Source: Bacillota bacterium
GTDB lineage: Bacteria; Bacillota; Clostridia; Lachnospirales; Lachnospiraceae
Assembly (NCBI GenBank): GCA_023437365.1
Contig: JAEZGK010000099.1
Span: 62,001 to 126,000, forward strand
DNA: 64,000 bases
Direction of reading: 5' to 3'
Shown here: positions 58,947 to 64,000 of the stretch, in pieces
Layout: each line of letters begins with the position of its first letter
How positions within the stretch are numbered: position 1 is the first letter of the stretch
Position numbers and translations under genes: made by a program
The notes under the pieces: model-generated
What the model saw: the letters and a program-made list of their open reading frames with translations, nothing else
The model's database searches: none
Told to the model about the DNA's origin: nothing

Positions 58947-59708
58947 ATGAAGCTGATATCTTGGAATGTGAATGGCTTACGCGCCTGCTGCGGTAAAGGC
59001 TTTGAGGATTTTTTTTTGAAAGAAGCAGCAGATTTTTTCTGTCTTCAGGAGACGAAGCTGCAGCCTGAGCAGGTAGAGATATCTTACGCAGGCTATTACC
59101 AGTATTTTAACTCCGCAGTAAAGAAGGGGTATTCTGGAACCGCGATTTTCTGTAAGAAAGAGCCTCTGGCAGTGAGCTATGATTTGAATATAGAAAAACA
59201 TGATCAGGAGGGAAGAGTCATTACTCTGGAATATGAGGACTTCTATCTGGTCACCGTATATACACCGAATTCAAAGAAAGAACTGGCAAGACTGGATTAC
59301 CGGATGGAATGGGAAGAGGACTTTCGGGACTATCTGTTGAAGCTCGACCAAAAGAAGCCGGTGATTGTCTGTGGAGATATGAATGTGGCTCATAAGGAGA
59401 TAGATTTAAAGAACCCGAAATCCAATACAAGAAATGCCGGATTTACCATAGAAGAAAGAGATAAGATGACGATGCTTTTGGATAGTGGTTTCGTGGATAC
59501 CTTCCGATACCTTTATCCTGATAAAACAGATGCTTATACCTGGTGGTCATATATGTTTAAGGCCAGGGAAAAGAATGTTGGCTGGCGTATAGACTATTTT
59601 CTGACCTCTGACAGATGGAAGGATAAGATAACAGATAGCATTATCTATTCAGACATTATGGGTAGTGACCATTGTCCCGTCGGGCTAATTCTTGCGCATA
59701 GTATTTAA
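58947..59708 (+). CDS. xth: Exodeoxyribonuclease III
   Basis: A 253-residue ExoIII-like AP endonuclease. Catalytic parts are ISWNVNGLRACCGKG, LQETKLQPEQ with the metal-binding Glu, GDMNVAHKEID and GSDHCPVGL at the C-terminus. The start ATG 58947 (MKLISWNVNG) fits the family; an ATG at 58935 would add four residues. It repairs abasic sites and 3' blocks. Confidence 0.95.
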   Translation: MKLISWNVNGLRACCGKGFEDFFLKEAADFFCLQETKLQPEQVEISYAGYYQYFNSAVKKGYSGTAIFCKKEPLAVSYDLNIEKHDQEGRVITLEYEDFYLVTVYTPNSKKELARLDYRMEWEEDFRDYLLKLDQKKPVIVCGDMNVAHKEIDLKNPKSNTRNAGFTIEERDKMTMLLDSGFVDTFRYLYPDKTDAYTWWSYMFKAREKNVGWRIDYFLTSDRWKDKITDSIIYSDIMGSDHCPVGLILAHSI

Positions 59709-59812
59709 TATGACTTTTATTGACATTGTCGTATAAAGTTGCACTTGTATTTATATAAATTTATAGTTATACTTTATTTGGTGATACTCAGGAGAACGGA
59801 AGGTGAAGTGTG

Positions 59813-60886
59813 GTGGAGGCAGTAAGAATAAGAACGGATCAGGCTGAGGCTGGTATGAAGATTGCCTCGGACATCTATAGCTCGAATAATCAGTTGATTA
59901 TAACAAAAAATACTGTACTTGACGAACGAATGATCACGAGATTACGCTTCTATAATATTTACGGCCTGTTGGTATATAAGAATAGTCCGAAGATTGAAGT
60001 AATAGAAGAGGTTTCCTATATTGAAATGCTTCGAAGTACTCCTGAATTTAAGAAATTTAACCGCACCTACGTAGATACCGTTCAGAATATCGAAGATAAT
60101 TTTAATGATATTCTCTCAGGTACCAGTACCTTTAACATTGATAAGCTATTAGAGGAGACCGACCGTATCCTGAAGGAAGGCCGAAACGGTGCACATATAC
60201 TGGAGATGCTTCATGGTATCCGTAATTATGATGACATGACCTATGTGCATAGCCTGAATGTCTCGTTAATCTGCAGTATATTCGGAAATTGGCTCAGATT
60301 TTCACCTGAGGATATCAAAATACTGACCTTAAGCGGTTTGCTTCATGACATAGGAAAGATGCTGATATCCAAGGAGATCATTCAAAAGGCGGGGAAGCTG
60401 ACTCCTGAGGAATTCAAGATAGTGAAGACCCATACCATCAAAGGATATCAGGCTCTGAAGGACCAGCCTGTGGATATCAGAGTAAAATATGCGACACTGA
60501 TGCACCATGAGAGATGCGACGGAAGCGGTTATCCGAATGGCTTTGTATCGGAGCAGATTGATGATTTTGCCAAAATAATCGCAATTGCCGATGTTTATGA
60601 TGCCATGACCTCGAATCGCCGTTATCGCGATGCAATCTGTCCCTTTGATGTTGTAGACGAATTTGAACGGGATGGATTCTTAAAATATGATCCCGGCTTT
60701 CTGATGACTTTCCTGGAGCGTATCGTTGAATCCTATATGCATAATTTGGTAAGATTAAGCGATGGTCGGGAAGGAGAGGTTATTATGATCAACCGTCTTT
60801 CACTTTCCAGACCGATTATTCGTGTAGGGAGTGATTATGTAGACCTTTCCCGCGAACGTAAAATTAAAATAAAAGAAATCATCTGA
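59813..60886 (+). CDS. HD-GYP domain c-di-GMP phosphodiesterase, paralogue
   Basis: A 357-residue protein, clearly paralogous to that at 32112-33194 (both have the same DUF3391-like N-terminal domain and HD-GYP domain over the full length). Motifs are HDIGKMLIS and HHERCDGSGYPNGF. The GTG at 59813 is 7 nt after GGAAGGTG; a GTG at 59810 is possible. It has the same role in c-di-GMP breakdown; no GGDEF gene is in the window. Confidence 0.93.
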   Translation: MEAVRIRTDQAEAGMKIASDIYSSNNQLIITKNTVLDERMITRLRFYNIYGLLVYKNSPKIEVIEEVSYIEMLRSTPEFKKFNRTYVDTVQNIEDNFNDILSGTSTFNIDKLLEETDRILKEGRNGAHILEMLHGIRNYDDMTYVHSLNVSLICSIFGNWLRFSPEDIKILTLSGLLHDIGKMLISKEIIQKAGKLTPEEFKIVKTHTIKGYQALKDQPVDIRVKYATLMHHERCDGSGYPNGFVSEQIDDFAKIIAIADVYDAMTSNRRYRDAICPFDVVDEFERDGFLKYDPGFLMTFLERIVESYMHNLVRLSDGREGEVIMINRLSLSRPIIRVGSDYVDLSRERKIKIKEII

Positions 60887-60964
60887 TCAGCCCAAGCTCT
60901 TTAATCATTCTACTAGGGAGCCATGGTCAAAAGAGTAAGAAGGATCAGAAGAAATGTAGGGATT

Positions 60965-61306
60965 TTAGTATGCTACAAATACATATTGAATAAGTAACAT
61001 ATAAAGCAGAGCACCCACTCCGATACTGAGCAGGGTGTTCTTTTTCCATTTATGAAGAAGAACAATCACGAGAATGCTGATCCCCTCAGGAAGAGCAAAA
61101 GGAGCTGAAGTCAGGTGGATATCCTTAAGACAATAGACCACTAAAAGACCGATGATGGTAAACGGGAGGATGTCGGCCAGGTATTTTACATAGTTCGGTA
61201 TATCCTTGTTCTCCGGGAACAAAAGAAAGGGTAACACACGGGTGAGAAAAGTACCCAGGGCTACAATGGCGAAGAATAGAAGCAACTGGACAGTGGTATA
61301 ATTCAT
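60965..61306 (-). CDS. azlD: Branched-chain amino-acid exporter small subunit
   Basis: A 113-residue AzlD protein with three to four membrane helices: LLFFAIVALGTFLTRVLPFL and YLADILPFTIIGLLVVYCL. It works with AzlC as an exporter of branched-chain amino acids. The start overlaps the end of azlC by 4 nt. Confidence 0.92.
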   Translation of the reverse strand: MNYTTVQLLLFFAIVALGTFLTRVLPFLLFPENKDIPNYVKYLADILPFTIIGLLVVYCLKDIHLTSAPFALPEGISILVIVLLHKWKKNTLLSIGVGALLYMLLIQYVFVAY

Positions 61307-62001
61307 AGAAGCTTACTCCTTTCCATCGGTTTCTTTAGTAAGGTAACAAAGAATATGATACAGATCATAGAGGGTATAATAAAGTCCGAAGCACCGAAAA
61401 TGATGCGGCAGAGGATGGCACTGACGATTCCGATGATGGCAGGAAGATGATTCTTTGTGGCATCCCATTGATTGATCAGAATTACAACAAAAAGCGCTGT
61501 TAGGACAAAATCGATCCCCTTTGTATTAATATGCAGCATACTGCCTAGGATTCCGCCAAGTAAGGAGCCGGTAATCCAATAAAGGTGGTCCAGAAATGAG
61601 ATGAAGAAATAGAACCACTTCTTCTCTATGTTGTCAGGTGGCGTTGCTGAGCAGAGAATGGAGAAGCTTTCATCTGTCAGGGAGAAGATCAGGTAAGGCT
61701 TCAGCCTGCCGATACCCCGGTACTGCTTCAACATTGAGATGCCATAGAACAGATGTCTGGCATTAACAGCAATGGTCATCAGAAAAGCACCGACAGGATC
61801 AAACCCTGCAGCTAACAGAGCGACTGCTACAAACTGCATGGAACCGGCATAAACGAAAATACTGGCCGCAGCAATCCAGATCAGGGAAAAACCCTTGCTA
61901 TTCATGAGGATCCCATAAGCGGCCCCAAGGACCAGATATCCTGTGAAAACGGGAATGGTATGTGGAAAAGCAGCCTTTAGGGCTGCTGTTTTTGCATTCA
62001 T
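61303..62001 (-). CDS. azlC: Branched-chain amino-acid exporter large subunit
   Basis: A 232-residue AzlC protein with about six membrane helices: FTGYLVLGAAYGILMNSKGF, YAGSMQFVAVALLAAGFDP, FLMTIAVNARHLFYGISML. In other bacteria azlCD export 4-azaleucine or branched-chain amino acids. Its 3' end overlaps azlD; a hypothetical gene lies 23 nt upstream on the same strand and may be co-transcribed. Confidence 0.94.
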   Translation of the reverse strand: MNAKTAALKAAFPHTIPVFTGYLVLGAAYGILMNSKGFSLIWIAAASIFVYAGSMQFVAVALLAAGFDPVGAFLMTIAVNARHLFYGISMLKQYRGIGRLKPYLIFSLTDESFSILCSATPPDNIEKKWFYFFISFLDHLYWITGSLLGGILGSMLHINTKGIDFVLTALFVVILINQWDATKNHLPAIIGIVSAILCRIIFGASDFIIPSMICIIFFVTLLKKPMERSKLL

Positions 62002-62024
62002 GATGAGGACTCCTTTATCTAATG

Positions 62025-62429
62025 TTATATTTTCGAGCTTCCCGCATAGACAGGAGTGAAATCCTCACTGTCGGCACATACAAAGCCGGAATATTTATCC
62101 ACGAGCTGTTCTAAGTAAGGGATTGCCTCCGGTATATCCTCCTGACAGAGGTTGATGGAATAGATAGTAGCAATTCCCCTGTTTTTTACGAAAGAAGCAT
62201 CGGAGGGATCTTTAAAAGCAATATCTACGGGTTCGAAATCCATAGAATTCTGGTTCGGAAGAACAAGCTCCAATACATCCATTTCTGCCCAGAGTTCAAT
62301 GGTCAGTCCATAGGTTCCTCCGAACAATGCGGCGATATCCTTGGCTGTAATTTTATTCGGGGTCATATAGAGCAGATCGGTATATTGCTTTGCAAACTGT
62401 TTTGGAAGACCTTTCTTTTTACCTGACAT
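62025..62429 (-). CDS. Hypothetical protein upstream of azlC
   Basis: A 134-residue soluble protein of unknown function. It starts MSGKKKGLPKQFAKQYTDLL after AAAGGAT. The middle is IAALFGGTYGLTIELWAEMD and VKNRGIATIYSINLCQED; the C-terminus is acidic. I recognise no domain. It is 23 nt before azlC on the same strand, so it probably belongs to that operon. It may be a small regulatory or binding protein. Confidence 0.6.
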   Translation of the reverse strand: MSGKKKGLPKQFAKQYTDLLYMTPNKITAKDIAALFGGTYGLTIELWAEMDVLELVLPNQNSMDFEPVDIAFKDPSDASFVKNRGIATIYSINLCQEDIPEAIPYLEQLVDKYSGFVCADSEDFTPVYAGSSKI

Positions 62430-62812
62430 AATGCGATCCTTTCTGTAGTGAGGTTATTGGGTACATTATAATACATGGATAAAAAAATGGCAATAACAGC
62501 CATCTGGTAATAGATGAATAAATGAAAAGGAAATTATGCTTCGCAATCCGCTCGGGCGCAAAAGTGTCAGCGGGCTGACACTTTGCTCTGAGATTATAAA
62601 AAATAATATAATAAAAATTCATACAAATAAATAAATATAAAAATTATACTTGAATAATTTGTCGTATAGATGTATTATATATACATAAATTACCTGGGAA
62701 TTATATACAACATGTGATGAAACGATAGTTAAAAGAGGAGGACTTCATAAAAGAGGTCTTAATCGAATCTCAGGATTTGAGTAACCGAATTTAAATATTG
62801 GGAGGTAAAATT
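62430..62812. other. AT-rich divergent intergenic region
   Basis: About 380 nt between the hypothetical gene and the last gene. It has a perfect inverted repeat at 62561-62584 and a weak T-rich stretch; no riboswitch was recognised. Confidence 0.5.
62561..62584. repeat. Perfect inverted repeat
   Basis: AAAGTGTCAGC and GCTGACACTTT are exact complements with a 2-nt centre. No T run on either strand; an operator or a short structured element. Confidence 0.7.
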
Positions 62813-64000
62813 ATGGCTTCAATTTTTAGCAATGGTATTGAGAAAGCGCATGAGCGTAGAATCGAGCAGTTAAGAAAAGAATGTACTAAAGAAGGTGTTG
62901 AACTAGTTGATGTGAAGAATGTGACTCTTGAAGAAGTTAGTTCCGCGAAAGCTTCCCTTGGCTCTTCGCTCACTGCTCTTACAGGAGGAAAAGTGGGATA
63001 TGATTTTCTTCAGGTTTATACACTAAGCTACAATAATCAGCTTCAGTATTATCTTCAGCCCTTTAACGGGTTAACTCCTTTGCCTGGTCAGCATTTTATT
63101 TGTGTTCCCTTTTCATTGAGCAATCCAATTCAGTATCGTATTAAAAAGAATAAGAACCTATTAGAATCAATATACCAAGGACTTATGAATAGTATACCTT
63201 TTGTAAGCAGCAAAGCAATTCGTGTATGTGAATGGCTCTGTGAAAACAATGAGCTACAGGCTGGCTTATATAAGACGAAGCTGCCAACCTTAAAAGAACT
63301 ATCACACGTATGGATGAATGGCGCTACTAAAATAGAATTGGACTGGACAGTTCAAGCATGTGCAATAAATAAGAATAGTACTTTAGTGACGATGAAGACA
63401 GGAAGATATGGCAAGAAAAGCGAGCGGACAGGCTTAAGGCAGTTTATGAATATGACATCCTTTGTTATGGATCTAGGGAAGAATTATACTGGGGACGGAA
63501 CGAATAATGTAATGATATCAAATACATATTTGAGCTCTTATTTTATTAAAAACCTGATTAATGTCTCACAAGAAAATGGTGAGATGATATATCAACCAAA
63601 TAATAAAATCAAGACAATCATGTCAAAGCTTATGAAATTCGAAGATTTTAAAAAAGTGTATTTAGCTGATACCCTTGATGAAAAGCGGTGGGGTAATCTG
63701 GAGAAGGGAGCACTGCAGAAATTCAATATTAATAAATCAGAGGTGGTTGCTGCTGCTGCAATGGATGCAATGGGAAATATGAAGCAGGCAGCAGTATTCA
63801 CAAAAGATAAATTATATATACTAGATAATAAGTATGAGCTATCGCTGGATCTAAATGATGTATCTACATATGGTGGATTACAGGGACGTTTAGAAACTTC
63901 TTTAAAGGTACAATTAATTAATGGTGATATTGTTGAAGTTAAGGTTGGACTGATAAGTGATATTCTGGATGCCTTTTTTAAAGAATATTGCAACATAATC
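62813..64000 (+). CDS. Unknown protein, 5' part only (runs off the right edge)
   Basis: An open frame of 396 codons without stop reaches the window end. It starts at ATG 62813, 5 nt after GGGAGGTAAAA, with MASIFSNGIEKAHERRIEQL. No signal peptide or membrane helix was seen. The part VAAAAMDAMGNMKQAAVFTK followed by KLYILDNKYELSLDLNDVST looks like a PH-like or small beta-barrel domain, and an earlier stretch (YDFLQVYTLSYNNQLQYYLQ) is also beta-rich. Base use is AT-richer than in the neighbours. No family is recognised. Confidence 0.65.
   Translation, partial: MASIFSNGIEKAHERRIEQLRKECTKEGVELVDVKNVTLEEVSSAKASLGSSLTALTGGKVGYDFLQVYTLSYNNQLQYYLQPFNGLTPLPGQHFICVPFSLSNPIQYRIKKNKNLLESIYQGLMNSIPFVSSKAIRVCEWLCENNELQAGLYKTKLPTLKELSHVWMNGATKIELDWTVQACAINKNSTLVTMKTGRYGKKSERTGLRQFMNMTSFVMDLGKNYTGDGTNNVMISNTYLSSYFIKNLINVSQENGEMIYQPNNKIKTIMSKLMKFEDFKKVYLADTLDEKRWGNLEKGALQKFNINKSEVVAAAAMDAMGNMKQAAVFTKDKLYILDNKYELSLDLNDVSTYGGLQGRLETSLKVQLINGDIVEVKVGLISDILDAFFKEYCNII

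Noticed and set aside
1..64000. CRISPR arrays, prophage, tRNA or rRNA genes
   Set aside because: None was found by reading: no regularly spaced repeats with unique spacers, no integrase or phage structural genes, no tRNA-like cloverleaf with T-loop GTTCGA at gene boundaries.

Overview
The window is a stretch of chromosome from a moderately AT-rich, anaerobic, endospore-forming Firmicute, most probably of the Lachnospiraceae / Clostridium cluster XIVa type. The evidence is spore maturation genes spmA/spmB, a CotS-like coat protein and an AbrB-family transition-state regulator, together with oxygen-sensitive radical SAM enzymes, a large Gram-positive-type SRP RNA with an Alu domain, a glmS ribozyme, a SAM-I riboswitch and a T-box. 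Nearly all genes are ordinary chromosomal genes with strong AGGAGG ribosome binding sites. No prophage, CRISPR array, rRNA or tRNA gene was seen.

Layout. 1-3.6 kb: end of a PSP1-domain gene, a TrmN6-like methyltransferase, rsmI and a TPR/MORN membrane protein. 3.6-6.5 kb: AbrB-family regulator, spmAB and an XRE regulator. 6.5-9.1 kb: an AmmeMemoRadiSam locus in which the MEMO and AMMECR1 parts are fused, followed by the radical SAM partner and a tiny hydrophilic ORF. 9.1-11.6 kb: glmS under a glmS ribozyme. 11.7-17.3 kb: TatD nuclease, rsmA, an unidentified structured RNA and an orphan carB. 17.3-22.5 kb: two uncharacterised proteins, a GNAT enzyme, an NrdG-like activase, tadA, a small tandem hairpin repeat and the SRP RNA. 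22.5-30.2 kb: chemoreceptor, a large protein with a cyclic-nucleotide-binding-like domain, a probable stand-alone small RNA, a TPR/ATPase protein and an Ig-like protein. 30.5-34.8 kb: murA, an HD-GYP phosphodiesterase, and SAM riboswitch plus metK. 35-40.1 kb: a two-component system, an apparently inserted alpha/beta hydrolase next to a remnant of a response-regulator 3' end, then ArsR with a metal(loid) permease and a thioredoxin-like protein. 40.1-43.1 kb: an ABC transporter operon behind a structured leader that I cannot assign to a riboswitch class. 43.1-47.3 kb: a four-way-junction-like DNA/RNA element, a CMP-kinase/ParB-like fusion, an AI-2E-family permease, and T-box plus proS. 47.4-52.2 kb: MerR/MFS pair, cca and a CotS-like gene. 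52.2-56.7 kb: PEGA protein, coiled-coil membrane protein and pgi. 57-64 kb: hemolysin III, a DUF951 protein, HAD phosphatase, exonuclease III, a second HD-GYP protein, azlCD, a hypothetical protein, and the start of an unknown protein that runs off the right edge.

The points most worth following up are: (i) the 124-nt four-way-junction element at 43231-43354; (ii) the leader RNA at 40135-40281 ahead of a TM1266-like protein and ABC transporter; (iii) a promoter-to-terminator transcription unit without a convincing gene at 27674-27901; (iv) a three-member family of MITE-like palindromic elements (24936, 31979 and 50760) that also sit where terminators are needed; (v) the kinase/ParB-like fusion; and (vi) the carB-proximal structured RNA. 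All RNA structures were found by eye, without folding software or database searches.
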